Of a stretch of 64,000 nucleotides of DNA, positions 35,462 to 43,640 are shown in pieces; position 1 is the first letter of the stretch, and each line of letters begins with the position of its first letter. Source of the DNA: Bordetella parapertussis (GTDB taxonomy: Bacteria; Pseudomonadota; Gammaproteobacteria; Burkholderiales; Burkholderiaceae_B). The notes beneath the pieces are model-generated. The model ran no database searches, was not told where the DNA came from, and saw only the letters and a program-made list of their open reading frames with translations. The translations under genes and the position numbers were made by a program. The stretch is taken from positions 17,970 through 81,969 of the forward strand of contig CAMDFD010000014.1 of NCBI GenBank assembly GCA_945897365.1, in the 5' to 3' direction.

Positions 35462-35872
35462 GTGGATTTCTTTTTTAGTCAAAATAACCTGTTGTTAATC
35501 GGCGTGGCCTTAGTCTCGGGCTTGGCACTCGCCTGGCCCATGATCCAAAGCAGACGTGCTGGTGCGAGCATCTCCTGCACAGAAGCTGTGCAATTGATGA
35601 ATCATCAGCATGCCATCATGATCGATATTCGCCCGAGCGATGCCTACAAGTCGGGTCATATTGCGCAAGCTCGCAGCATCCCCGCCACCGAAATTGAGAA
35701 AAAAGCGGCCAATTTGCCCAAAAACAAGCCGTTGATCGTCGTATGCGACTTCGGTCGTACCGCTGGCAGCGCTGCAGTTCGCCTACGCGCCCTTGGCTTT
35801 ACGCAAGTCAATGTGCTCGGTGGCGGCATGCGTGCCTGGTCGACCGCCGGACTGCCCTTAACCACAAAATAA
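35462..35872 (+). CDS. Membrane-anchored rhodanese-like protein
   Basis: 136 residues from GTG 35462 (VDFFFSQNNLLLIGVALVSG). One N-terminal transmembrane helix, then a rhodanese domain (AIMIDIRPSDAYKSGHIAQA, LGFTQVNVLGGGMRAW) with the active-site cysteine in VVCDFGRTAG. A sulfur-transfer or redox role is inferred. First of rhodanese-grxC-secB-gpsA, a widespread betaproteobacterial order. Confidence 0.87.
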   Translation: MDFFFSQNNLLLIGVALVSGLALAWPMIQSRRAGASISCTEAVQLMNHQHAIMIDIRPSDAYKSGHIAQARSIPATEIEKKAANLPKNKPLIVVCDFGRTAGSAAVRLRALGFTQVNVLGGGMRAWSTAGLPLTTK

Positions 35873-35891
35873 TGACCTCTCGGAGCCTCAG

Positions 35892-36149
35892 ATGAATAAA
35901 GTCGTGATGTATACCACCGGTTATTGCCCTTTTTGCACGCGCGCCGAAATGCTGCTGACACAGCGTGGTGTGGCCGAGATCGAAAAAATCCGGATTGACG
36001 AAGACACCGCGCAGCGCGCGCTCATGATGGAACGTACCGGACGACGAACCGTGCCTCAGATCTACATCGGGGACACCCACGTTGGCGGTTTCGACGATTT
36101 GTCCGCGCTGGATCGTGAGGGCAAGCTCTTGCCCCTGCTCAACGGCTAA
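35892..36149 (+). CDS. grxC: Glutaredoxin 3
   Basis: 85 residues. Active site CPFC (C12-C15) in MYTTGYCPFCTRAEMLL, glutathione-binding TVPQIYIGDTHVGGFDDL with cis-proline. Glutathione-dependent disulfide reductase of the cytoplasm. Normal length. Nineteen bp after the rhodanese gene. Confidence 0.96.
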   Translation: MNKVVMYTTGYCPFCTRAEMLLTQRGVAEIEKIRIDEDTAQRALMMERTGRRTVPQIYIGDTHVGGFDDLSALDREGKLLPLLNG

Positions 36150-36248
36150 ATACCCTTTACTCTTTTTTCTGTTTTTTTTGCTGTTTTCTCGCGATTCTTT
36201 GACTCGAAATCAAAATCGCCTCCATTTTAGTTTTTACTGGAAATTTTC

Positions 36249-36758
36249 ATGGCCGAACAAAACACTCAAGCTGACAACGCTCCCTCCTTCAACATGCAAC
36301 GTGTATATCTGAAGGATCTCTCGCTTGAGATGCCCAACGCACCGGGTATCTTCCTCGAGCAAGAAGCCCCCGCGGTCGAGGTTTCGATCAACATTGGCGG
36401 CCAGGCTTTGGCCGAAACCGTCTTTGAGTCTACCGTGACCGTCACCGTCACCACACGCATCAAGGACAAAGTTTTATATCTCGTCGAAGCCACACAGGCT
36501 GCGATTTTCGAAATGGTAAATATCCCCGCCGAACAGATCGATCCCTTGATGGGCATCGTGTGTCCAACGATGCTTTACCCATACCTGCGCTCCAATGTCG
36601 CCGATGCGATTACGCGCACTTCGTTACCCCCATTGCACTTGGCTGAGGTCAACTTCCAAGCCCTCTACGAACAACGCATCGCTCAGGCAGCCCAAGAAGC
36701 TGAGTCCGCACCTGCTGATTCGGGTCTGATTTTGCCCCCTGGTGTGACACGTCAATAA
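36249..36758 (+). CDS. secB: Protein-export chaperone SecB
   Basis: 169 residues. FNMQRVYLKDLSLEMPNAP is the classic N-terminal strand; LYLVEATQAAIFEMVNIP and the CPTMLYPYLRSNVADAITR segment also match. Tetrameric chaperone that keeps precursors unfolded and passes them to SecA. The 99-bp gap before it is T-rich with a weak GCGATT/AATCGC hairpin and no clear terminator. Confidence 0.97.
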   Translation: MAEQNTQADNAPSFNMQRVYLKDLSLEMPNAPGIFLEQEAPAVEVSINIGGQALAETVFESTVTVTVTTRIKDKVLYLVEATQAAIFEMVNIPAEQIDPLMGIVCPTMLYPYLRSNVADAITRTSLPPLHLAEVNFQALYEQRIAQAAQEAESAPADSGLILPPGVTRQ

Positions 36759-36770
36759 AGCTGATATCCC

Positions 36771-37817
36771 ATGACCATGCACAACGCTGAACAAGCACCG
36801 CGACCCGTTGCGGTGCTTGGTGCTGGCGCATGGGGCACTGCTCTTGCATGCGCGGCGAGCCGCCATGCACCCACGATGCTTTGGGCGCGTCATCCCGCGT
36901 TCGCCGAGCAACTGACTGCTCGTCGAGAAAACACCCGTTACCTGCCTGGCATTGCACTACCAGACACTCTTTTGTTCACTTCAAACCTTGATCATGCCCT
37001 GGCGCACACGTCAGCCAGAACGCCAGAGACTGCAGGTTTACTTATTTTGAGTGTTCCCCTCGCCGGTCTACGCGTTTTATGCACTGAACTCGGCGAAAAA
37101 CTGTCGCAACCGCTCACAGGCATCGTATGGACCTGCAAAGGCCTCGAGGCTGAGACCGGTATGTTGCCCAGCGAGATTGCACGCGCTGCGCTGAGCGCTG
37201 TCCCCAACATCCCAACAGGTGTGCTCTCCGGCCCCTCCTTCGCCCGCGAGGTCGCCCAAGGCCTCCCCGTTGCGCTCACCATTGCCAGCCACGATACGGC
37301 GTTAAGACGCGCGACGATCGCAGCGCTGCATGGTGGCGCCATGCGCGTCTATGCCAACCAAGATGTCATTGGCGTCGAGGTCGGCGGTGCCCTAAAAAAC
37401 GTCATGGCGATTGCCTGCGGCATCAGCGAGGGGCTCGGTCTGGGCACCAACGCACGCGCAGCACTCATCACCCGAGGTCTGGCGGAAATGACCCGCTTTG
37501 GCGAGGCTCTTGGCGCCCATAGCGCGACCTTTTCTGGTCTCACCGGTCTCGGAGATCTTGTACTGACCGCGACGGGCGACCTGTCGCGCAATCGCCAAGT
37601 CGGCCTCGAAATTGGTCGTGGCAAATCCTTAAATGAAGTGTTGGCGACTGGCCTCACAGCCGAGGGCGCACGCTGCGCCCAAGCCGTTCTCAAGCGAGCC
37701 TCTCAGCTAGGTGTTGAATTACCGATTACCCATGCTGTGTGCGAGGTGCTGTTCGAGGGCGTCGCACCCTTCGAGGCCGTCACACGCCTGCTTTCTCGCG
37801 TGGCCACAACCGAATAA
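36771..37817 (+). CDS. gpsA: Glycerol-3-phosphate dehydrogenase [NAD(P)+]
   Basis: 348 residues. Makes sn-glycerol 3-phosphate for phospholipids. Rossmann motif VAVLGAGAWGTALA, VWTCKGLEAETG, VLSGPSFAREVAQGLP, the catalytic-lysine segment GVEVGGALKNVMAIACGI and TFSGLTGLGDLVLT. Directly follows secB, an order shared with many proteobacteria. Confidence 0.96.
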   Translation: MTMHNAEQAPRPVAVLGAGAWGTALACAASRHAPTMLWARHPAFAEQLTARRENTRYLPGIALPDTLLFTSNLDHALAHTSARTPETAGLLILSVPLAGLRVLCTELGEKLSQPLTGIVWTCKGLEAETGMLPSEIARAALSAVPNIPTGVLSGPSFAREVAQGLPVALTIASHDTALRRATIAALHGGAMRVYANQDVIGVEVGGALKNVMAIACGISEGLGLGTNARAALITRGLAEMTRFGEALGAHSATFSGLTGLGDLVLTATGDLSRNRQVGLEIGRGKSLNEVLATGLTAEGARCAQAVLKRASQLGVELPITHAVCEVLFEGVAPFEAVTRLLSRVATTE

Positions 37818-37827
37818 TAGGTACCTC

Positions 37828-38823
37828 ATGTTTTTTTCTTCGCGCTTGCTTTGTCTCCTTGCCTGCACACTCACGCTACTGTCCACCTTTACGTTGCGTT
37901 GCGCATCCGCACAAAACACTTGGCCGCGTGAAAAGCCGATTCATCTGATCGTTCCCTTTCCCGCCGGATCCTCGCCTGACATTCTGGCGCGCACACTCTC
38001 TGCCCCGCTCGCCAAACAGCTTGGACAAAATATTGTCGTTGAAAACAAGCCCGGCGCAGGCGGCAACATCGGCACCCGCTTTGTGGCACGTGCGCCTGCC
38101 GATGGTTATACGCTGCTCTACACGATCAACGGCCCTCTCGTCACGGCACCAACGTTGTATAAAAAAACACTGGGCTACGATCCCGTCACTGACCTCGCAC
38201 CAATCACCTTAGTCGCGACCAGTCCAAACGTTCTCGTGGTCAATGCGAGCTTTAACGGTGCCAACGTCGCCGACTTTGTCGCTCAAGCCAATCAACACGC
38301 TGGCCGATGGAACTACGGCTCCATCGGCGCCGGCAGCGCATCCCACCTCGCGATGGAGCTCTTTAAAAAACAAGCGGGTGTTGAACTCACGCATATTCCC
38401 TACAACGGCTTTCCACAGGTCACGACAGCCGTCATCGCCCAAGACATCCAGGCTGCTTTCATGGTGCCCGCGATCGCGATGACTCAAATCAAAAGCGGCA
38501 AAGTCAAAGCCTTAGGCGTCACGAGCCAGCAGGCGATCGCCACGCTACCAGGCATCACACCGCTCTCCGAACAGGGCTTTGCCGAGTTTGAAGCAATTTC
38601 CTGGAATGCGATCCTGGCACCTGCTGGCACCCCTGCAGTCATCCTGGAGCGACTGCATACAGCGCTCGCCAAACTGTTGGCCAGCGAAGAAATTAAAAAC
38701 AAATTTGCCTCTCAATATTTTTCAACAGTCGGTTCAAGCCCTAGCGAACTCAAACAGCGCATCCAAGATGAAAAAAGACGTTGGGATACCGTGATAGAAG
38801 ACCTCAAGCTTTCGCTGGACTAA
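37828..38823 (+). CDS. Bug-family tripartite tricarboxylate transporter substrate-binding protein
   Basis: 331 residues from ATG 37828, with a signal peptide (LLCLLACTLTLLSTFTLRCASA, cut near ASAQ). PIHLIVPFPAGSSPDILARTL and VVENKPGAGGNIGTRFVARAPADGYT (split) are the Bug/TctC signature. Periplasmic receptor for a carboxylate such as a di- or tricarboxylate; the ligand is unknown. No TctA/TctB membrane genes are adjacent, which is usual for Bug orphans in this group. The frame extends into gpsA, but the ATG after its stop gives a proper signal peptide. Confidence 0.9.
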   Translation: MFFSSRLLCLLACTLTLLSTFTLRCASAQNTWPREKPIHLIVPFPAGSSPDILARTLSAPLAKQLGQNIVVENKPGAGGNIGTRFVARAPADGYTLLYTINGPLVTAPTLYKKTLGYDPVTDLAPITLVATSPNVLVVNASFNGANVADFVAQANQHAGRWNYGSIGAGSASHLAMELFKKQAGVELTHIPYNGFPQVTTAVIAQDIQAAFMVPAIAMTQIKSGKVKALGVTSQQAIATLPGITPLSEQGFAEFEAISWNAILAPAGTPAVILERLHTALAKLLASEEIKNKFASQYFSTVGSSPSELKQRIQDEKRRWDTVIEDLKLSLD

Positions 38824-38849
38824 GTACCGCGGATCGTGACGTTTGTTTT

Positions 38850-39320
38850 TTACACGGCGCCCGGATAGCCTTGCTGACGCCAGCCCTCAAACACCACCAC
38901 CGCCACTGCGTTGGAAAGATTTAAGCTACGCTGTCCCACCAACATCGGCAAACGGACGCGTTGAGTCGGCTCAAACAACGCCATTTGCTCTGCCGAGAGA
39001 CCGGCAGTTTCACGTCCAAACACAAAGACATCGCCCTCGCGCAAACTAACCTCGCTGACCAGTAGCGTGGCTTTTGTCGTCATGGCGAATACACGCTCGG
39101 GGGGTGCCCCGGTCGCTTTAATCGCCAAGGGCAAACTATCATGCACTTTGACGGGCTGCCACTCGTGATAATCGAGACCGGCGCGTTTGAGCCGCGTGTC
39201 ATCGATCTCAAAACCGAGCGGTCGCACAAGATGCAGCCGCGCGCCAGTATTGGCGCACAAGCGGATCACGTTACCCGTGTTGGGCGGAATTTCTGGCTGG
39301 ACAAGGATGACATCAAACAT
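38850..39320 (-). CDS. trmL: tRNA (cytidine(34)-2'-O)-methyltransferase
   Basis: 156 residues, SPOUT family. MFDVILVQPEIPPNTGNVIRLC, HLVRPLGFEIDDTRLKRAGLDY (split), FGRETAGLS and MLVGQRSLNLSNAVAVVVFE form the trefoil-knot SAM site. It methylates the wobble nucleotide of tRNA-Leu. Six bp downstream of comF on the same strand; convergent with the Bug gene. Confidence 0.95.
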   Translation of the reverse strand: MFDVILVQPEIPPNTGNVIRLCANTGARLHLVRPLGFEIDDTRLKRAGLDYHEWQPVKVHDSLPLAIKATGAPPERVFAMTTKATLLVSEVSLREGDVFVFGRETAGLSAEQMALFEPTQRVRLPMLVGQRSLNLSNAVAVVVFEGWRQQGYPGAV

Positions 39321-39325
39321 GAGCG

Positions 39326-40066
39326 CTATTTTGCCAGAGTCCGCGCAGCAACGAGGGCGATGACGCCTTGAGCCCCAGCGCGCAACAACGCAGCCGACGC
39401 AGCCTCCAGCGTGCTCCCTGTCGTGAGCACATCATCGACCAAGCCTAACCAGCCACCGCTGACTGGAATACGCCCTTCGTATAGTCCACACACACTCTCC
39501 TGGCGCGCACGCCAATCCAGATTTTTTTGACTGTAAGCTTCGCGCGTTCTGCGCAACCATGCGCCCCGTAACGGTAAGCCGCTTAAGCCCGCGAGCTCGC
39601 GGGCGATTTCACCCGCGGGATTCAAGCCACGTCGCAACATCGCCTCGCGACTAGACGGAATAGGCACTAAAGCCGTCAGTGGAGGCAAGGCAGGGCATGC
39701 CGTTTGCATATTGCGCCACAACAATCTGGCGAATAGCCCCGCATCCGTCAGTCGCCCCTGCGCCTTGAAGCGACGCATCAGCTGATCGCCAGGCACCGCA
39801 AAGTGAATCCCTGCCATGGCACGGGCATACGTCAACGGCCGTTGGCAGCAAGCTTCGCATAATGCACTCGGTGCGAGCGGCGGTCTCAAACCAAAGCCGG
39901 GGGCTTGGTACAAACAACGGCGACAATGTCGACGCGCATCAAACTCGAACCTGACCTCGCTCTCGCAAGGGCGGCAAAGGTCCCCGCCGACTGCAGCTAA
40001 ACCACATAAGGGGCATGGGGCGCGGAGTATTTGTCGGATTTTTTCTCGGATAGAGTACATTTTCAC
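39326..40066 (-). CDS. ComF family phosphoribosyltransferase-like protein
   Basis: 246 residues. Two zinc-binding cysteine clusters at the N-terminus (CPLCGLAAVGGDLCRPC; CRRCLYQAPG...CEACC), then a PRTase domain with LVPIPSSREAMLRRGLNPAGEIA and the PRPP loop LVDDVLTTGSTLEAA. In competent bacteria ComF aids DNA uptake; dprA at 51 kb hints that competence functions exist. The start at 40066 or the third-codon ATG (40060) is possible. Confidence 0.9.
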   Translation of the reverse strand: MKMYSIREKIRQILRAPCPLCGLAAVGGDLCRPCESEVRFEFDARRHCRRCLYQAPGFGLRPPLAPSALCEACCQRPLTYARAMAGIHFAVPGDQLMRRFKAQGRLTDAGLFARLLWRNMQTACPALPPLTALVPIPSSREAMLRRGLNPAGEIARELAGLSGLPLRGAWLRRTREAYSQKNLDWRARQESVCGLYEGRIPVSGGWLGLVDDVLTTGSTLEAASAALLRAGAQGVIALVAARTLAK

Positions 40067-40114
40067 TCCTCAAGTCCTTATTCTGCCCCAGCACCGCACG
40101 CTTTTTTTATTGCT

Positions 40115-41047
40115 ATGACAACAACATCCATACTGAGTCGTCTCCCTTTGAACGTTGATCACGTCCTGCGTCAATTCAACCGCAGAGGTGACCTCAACGA
40201 AGCTCAGTTTTTATATGGCGAAATCGCGCGTCGCATGGACGAGCGCTTGAGACTTGTGCGTTTAGAGCCCACGCAACTATTAGATGCAGGTTGCGGTGCC
40301 GGGGCTCAAATCCCACTTTTGTACGCGCGCTACCCTAACGCCCACTTCATTGGTCAGGATCACAATGCGGGCTTGCTCACGCTTGCACAGCACGCTGCAC
40401 ACAATATCTATCCGCATGGTTGGCGGTCGTGGGTCGGACGTCTGCGGGGCGATCCACCAGCGACTTCTTGGATCCAGCAGGATCTCGCGCAAACAGGTCT
40501 CGACCCCGAGTCTCTCGATCTCGTTTGGTCCAACCTAGCATTGCACTGGCACCCAACCCCGCACGAGGTGCTTCAGGAATGGGGGCGCATTATTCGGCCA
40601 AATGGTTTAGTTTTTTTCTCCTGCTTTGGTCCCGCGACCATGCAAGAGCTCCGTCAAGCCTTGAGCACAGCGGGTCTCACCACCAGCACGCCCAGTTTTG
40701 TGGACATGCACGATTTTGGTGACTTGCTGATTGAAAAAGGCTTTGCCGATCCGGTCATGGATCAGGAAGTACTCACCCTCACCTACGCCACGCCGGAAAA
40801 GCTTTTGCACGACGTCAAAAATCTTGGTGGCAATCCTGCTTTGGGACGTAAAGCGACGCTCACGACGCGTCGATGGCGACAGCGTTTAATGGATGCGCTA
40901 GAGTTACAGCGTCGTCCTGACGGCCGCATCCATCTCACCATCGAAGTGGCTTATGGTCACGCCTGGCGCGGCGCAACGCGGCGCGGCCAGGCGGGGGAAA
41001 CGCGCATCAGCGTGAGCGCGATTCAGCGAAAATCAGCCAAAAAATGA
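40115..41047 (+). CDS. BioC-like SAM-dependent methyltransferase
   Basis: 310 residues from ATG 40115. QLLDAGCGAGAQIPLL (motif I), LDLVWSNLALHWHPTPHEVLQEW and IRPNGLVFFSCFGPATMQELRQA (split) resemble malonyl-ACP O-methyltransferase BioC, which primes pimelate synthesis for biotin. No other bio gene is near, so the assignment rests on motif similarity. Divergent from comF. The 3' end overlaps the TauE/SafE gene by 15 bp on the opposite strand. Confidence 0.78.
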   Translation: MTTTSILSRLPLNVDHVLRQFNRRGDLNEAQFLYGEIARRMDERLRLVRLEPTQLLDAGCGAGAQIPLLYARYPNAHFIGQDHNAGLLTLAQHAAHNIYPHGWRSWVGRLRGDPPATSWIQQDLAQTGLDPESLDLVWSNLALHWHPTPHEVLQEWGRIIRPNGLVFFSCFGPATMQELRQALSTAGLTTSTPSFVDMHDFGDLLIEKGFADPVMDQEVLTLTYATPEKLLHDVKNLGGNPALGRKATLTTRRWRQRLMDALELQRRPDGRIHLTIEVAYGHAWRGATRRGQAGETRISVSAIQRKSAKK

Positions 41048-41851
41048 GTCGTAGGCTTTGTAGGCCATGTATGCCGTCAAGCCAAATAACAAGAAAGCAA
41101 AAATACGCTTGAGTGTTTTGACAGGAAGGTTGTGGGCGGCACGCGCGCCGACTGGGGCCAACACCACGCTGCACACCGCCAAAATAATCAAAGCCGGCCA
41201 ATAGATGTAGCCGAACATCTCAAAGGGCAAACCTTCTTTGTGCCAGCCAGACCAGACGTAACCGATCGTATTGGCCAGTGCGATCGGAAAACCAAGCGCA
41301 GCCGATGTACCCACAGCCTGATGCAAGGGAATATTGCACCAGAGCATGAAGGGCACAGAGATAAACCCACCGCCAGCACCCACTAAACCAGAGACGAAAC
41401 CAATCGTGCCTCCCGCACCTACAATGCCGACTTTACCGGGCATTTGACGTGAAGGTTTGGGCTTTTTATCACGCAACATCTGAAAAGCTGAGTAGCCCAC
41501 GAACACGGCAAAAAAGAGCGCCAACCAGCCCGTTTTAAGAAAAGAAAAAATAGCCCCGCCGGCAATCAAACCGCCTACGACGATACCGGGCGTCAAGGCC
41601 GCAACTAAATCCCAGCGCACTGCCCCCCTTTTATTGTGCGCGCGCACGCTCGACACCGAAGTAAACAAAATAGAAGCCATCGATGTCGCGATCGCCGCAT
41701 GAACGATCAATTCAAGCGGCAAGCCTTGCCAAGTCAGCAAAAGCGTTAAAAAAGGGACGAGCAACATGCCACCGCCAATGCCCAGTAATCCGGCAGCAAA
41801 GCCGGTCACACAGCCTAGAATGGCAAGAGCTAAGATAAATAATGGATCCAT
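41033..41851 (-). CDS. TauE/SafE (TSUP) family membrane permease
   Basis: 272 residues from ATG 41851, with about eight hydrophobic segments. The paired TSUP repeats are visible: CVTGFAAGLLGIGGGMLLVPFL and GTIGFVSGLVGAGGGFISVPFM. The family exports or imports small anions such as sulfite, sulfoacetate or other organic acids; substrate unknown. Divergent from xdhC with a 96-bp intergenic region holding a 12-bp palindrome. Confidence 0.9.
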   Translation of the reverse strand: MDPLFILALAILGCVTGFAAGLLGIGGGMLLVPFLTLLLTWQGLPLELIVHAAIATSMASILFTSVSSVRAHNKRGAVRWDLVAALTPGIVVGGLIAGGAIFSFLKTGWLALFFAVFVGYSAFQMLRDKKPKPSRQMPGKVGIVGAGGTIGFVSGLVGAGGGFISVPFMLWCNIPLHQAVGTSAALGFPIALANTIGYVWSGWHKEGLPFEMFGYIYWPALIILAVCSVVLAPVGARAAHNLPVKTLKRIFAFLLFGLTAYMAYKAYDSFFG

Positions 41852-41886
41852 GAGGTTTAACTCGATCTCGACGCTAGTAAAGTGGC

Positions 41887-41898
41887 TCAGTATACTGA
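41887..41898. promoter_or_regulatory. 12-bp palindrome between the TauE/SafE gene and xdhC
   Basis: TCAGTATACTGA is a perfect palindrome lying 35 bp from the TauE/SafE start and 49 bp from the xdhC start, in a divergent promoter region. TATACT within it could also serve as a -10 box. A dimeric regulator site is possible; the regulator is unknown. Confidence 0.4.
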
Positions 41899-41947
41899 CT
41901 GTATAAAACCCTTGCCCGCCTCGACTCCTTTTCTGAAAGAATGCTGC

Positions 41948-42937
41948 ATGGACTCTCTTGATACCGAAGTACTGAAACAAGCCTGCGAATGGGTGTCGAC
42001 CGGTCATACGGTGCATCTGGCAACTGTCGTCAAAACGTGGGGCTCAGCCCCGCGACAGGCGGGTGCGATGCTGGCTGTGCGTAAAGACGGACGCGTCATT
42101 GGCTCTGTTTCAGGCGGCTGTATCGAGGACGATCTGATCGCTAGAGCCCAAGAAGGGAGACTCCCCACCAAGCCCGAGTGGGCGCGTTATGGTGTGTCAC
42201 AGGACGAAGCGGCCCGCTTTGGCCTGCCCTGCGGTGGCACTCTGCGCTTGGTGATCGAGCCTCTGATCCACAGCGACTGGCTCGAGCAGGTGGTCGCCAC
42301 CACCGAAACGCAACAACTCATCGGTCGCTGGTTAGATATGTCCACCGGCATCTCCACGTTGACCAACGCTCGGCCAGGCCAACTGACTGAAGTTAAAGAA
42401 GACGGCTGCCATTTCATCTATGGTCCACACTGGCGACTTCTGATCATCGGTGCAAACCAAACAGCTCGGGCTCTGGCCCAGATCGCCACGATGCTTGAAT
42501 TTCAAGTCTTTATTTGCGATCCACGCGAGGAATTCACCGCCGACTGGGACATGCAGGGCGTGACGCTGCAGCCAGGCATGCCTGATGATGCCGTGTTGGA
42601 GATTCAAACAGACTCTCGTACCGCCATCGTCGCCATCACCCATGACCCAAAGCTCGACGACATGGCCTTGCTCGAAGCCTTGAAGTCCAACGCTTTTTAT
42701 GTCGGTGCTCTGGGTTCGGTTCGCAATCAAGCCAAACGTCGCGAACGCCTGCTGAGCTTTGATCTTTCTGAGCAGGAAGTTGACAAGCTACATGGACCCG
42801 TTGGTCTTCAAATCGGCAGCCGCACACCCGCAGAAATTGCCGTCGCGATCGGCGCCCAATTAGTGCAAGTCAGGCGCACACTCGAAGACGCACGTGTCGG
42901 CGGCCTCAGTCAGCCACCCGCCTCGACGAACGCTTAG
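41948..42937 (+). CDS. XdhC/CoxI family protein
   Basis: 329 residues from ATG 41948. The N-terminal XdhC/CoxI domain (VHLATVVKTWGSAPRQAGAM, GSVSGGCIEDDLI, PCGGTLRLVIEPL) is followed by a C-terminal Rossmann domain (LLIIGANQTARALAQIATML, AIVAITHDPKLDDMALLEAL, FYVGALGSVRNQAKR). XdhC proteins insert the sulfurated molybdenum cofactor into xanthine-dehydrogenase-type enzymes. No molybdoenzyme is adjacent. The 3' end overlaps the response-regulator gene by 4 bp. Confidence 0.9.
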   Translation: MDSLDTEVLKQACEWVSTGHTVHLATVVKTWGSAPRQAGAMLAVRKDGRVIGSVSGGCIEDDLIARAQEGRLPTKPEWARYGVSQDEAARFGLPCGGTLRLVIEPLIHSDWLEQVVATTETQQLIGRWLDMSTGISTLTNARPGQLTEVKEDGCHFIYGPHWRLLIIGANQTARALAQIATMLEFQVFICDPREEFTADWDMQGVTLQPGMPDDAVLEIQTDSRTAIVAITHDPKLDDMALLEALKSNAFYVGALGSVRNQAKRRERLLSFDLSEQEVDKLHGPVGLQIGSRTPAEIAVAIGAQLVQVRRTLEDARVGGLSQPPASTNA

Positions 42938-43623
42938 CTGCTGCGCTTGCGAGACTCAATGCCGAGTTGCTTGAGCTTGCGATAAAGGTGTGTACGTTCA
43001 AGACCTGTCTTTTCTGAGACACGCGTCATACTATTGTTTTCGCGTGCCAAATGGTATTCAAAATACACGCGCTCAAACGCATCGCGCGCTTCCCGCAGGG
43101 GCTGATCAAGCGTGATGTCACCTAGCAAACTTTGGTCGACGGGCTCGGCAACCACTACGTTTCCCGCCTGAGAGACCGGCTCAGAGATCTGGGGCGCGGC
43201 GCTGCTCGGTGGCGCGACTGACACAAAGGTGCCGTTTGCCGACTTGGCAACTGGCAAACGACCACGTGCCAGACCCGCAGAGATTGTTTTGAGCAAACGC
43301 TGCAAAGTGATCGGCTTTTCCAGAAAATCAATCGCACCAATGCGCGTGGCTTCGACGGCCGTGTCGATGGTGGCGTGGCCACTCATCATGATCACGGGCA
43401 TATCGAGCAGACCCTGAGAGCCCCACTCCTTGAGTAGCGTTACGCCATCCGTATCGGGCATCCAAATATCCAGCAAAACTAGATCAGGACGTCCACGCAA
43501 ACGTGCAGCACGCGCCTGAGCCGCATTTTCAGCAAGCTCGATCGTGTGACCTTCGTCGTACAGGATTTCGGAGAGCAACTCGCGAATCCCAACCTCATCG
43601 TCGACAACCAAAATTCTGGCCAT
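42934..43623 (-). CDS. plrR: NtrX-type response regulator lacking the AAA+ domain (PlrR-like)
   Basis: 229 residues. Receiver domain (about 1-115): ARILVVDDEVGIRELLSEIL, phosphoacceptor aspartate in LVLLDIWMPDTDG, switch MMSGHATIDTAVEA and lysine in FLEKPITLQRLL, all NtrX-like. A Pro/Ser/Ala-rich linker follows. The C-terminus (from about 178: LREARDAFERVYFEYHLARE, LERTHLYRKLKQLGIE) is a Fis-type HTH. Canonical NtrX is about 450 residues with a sigma-54 AAA+ domain in the middle; none is present here. This matches Bordetella PlrR as I recall it. Cotranscribed with the kinase gene, 17 bp downstream of it. Confidence 0.85.
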   Translation of the reverse strand: MARILVVDDEVGIRELLSEILYDEGHTIELAENAAQARAARLRGRPDLVLLDIWMPDTDGVTLLKEWGSQGLLDMPVIMMSGHATIDTAVEATRIGAIDFLEKPITLQRLLKTISAGLARGRLPVAKSANGTFVSVAPPSSAAPQISEPVSQAGNVVVAEPVDQSLLGDITLDQPLREARDAFERVYFEYHLARENNSMTRVSEKTGLERTHLYRKLKQLGIESRKRSS

Positions 43624-43640
43624 AAATCTTTCACCACCCC

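Noticed and set aside
36150..36248. T-rich tract before secB as a terminator
   Set aside because: The only stem (GCGATT/AATCGC) is 6 bp with a long loop and lies after the T tracts, so it does not have terminator form.
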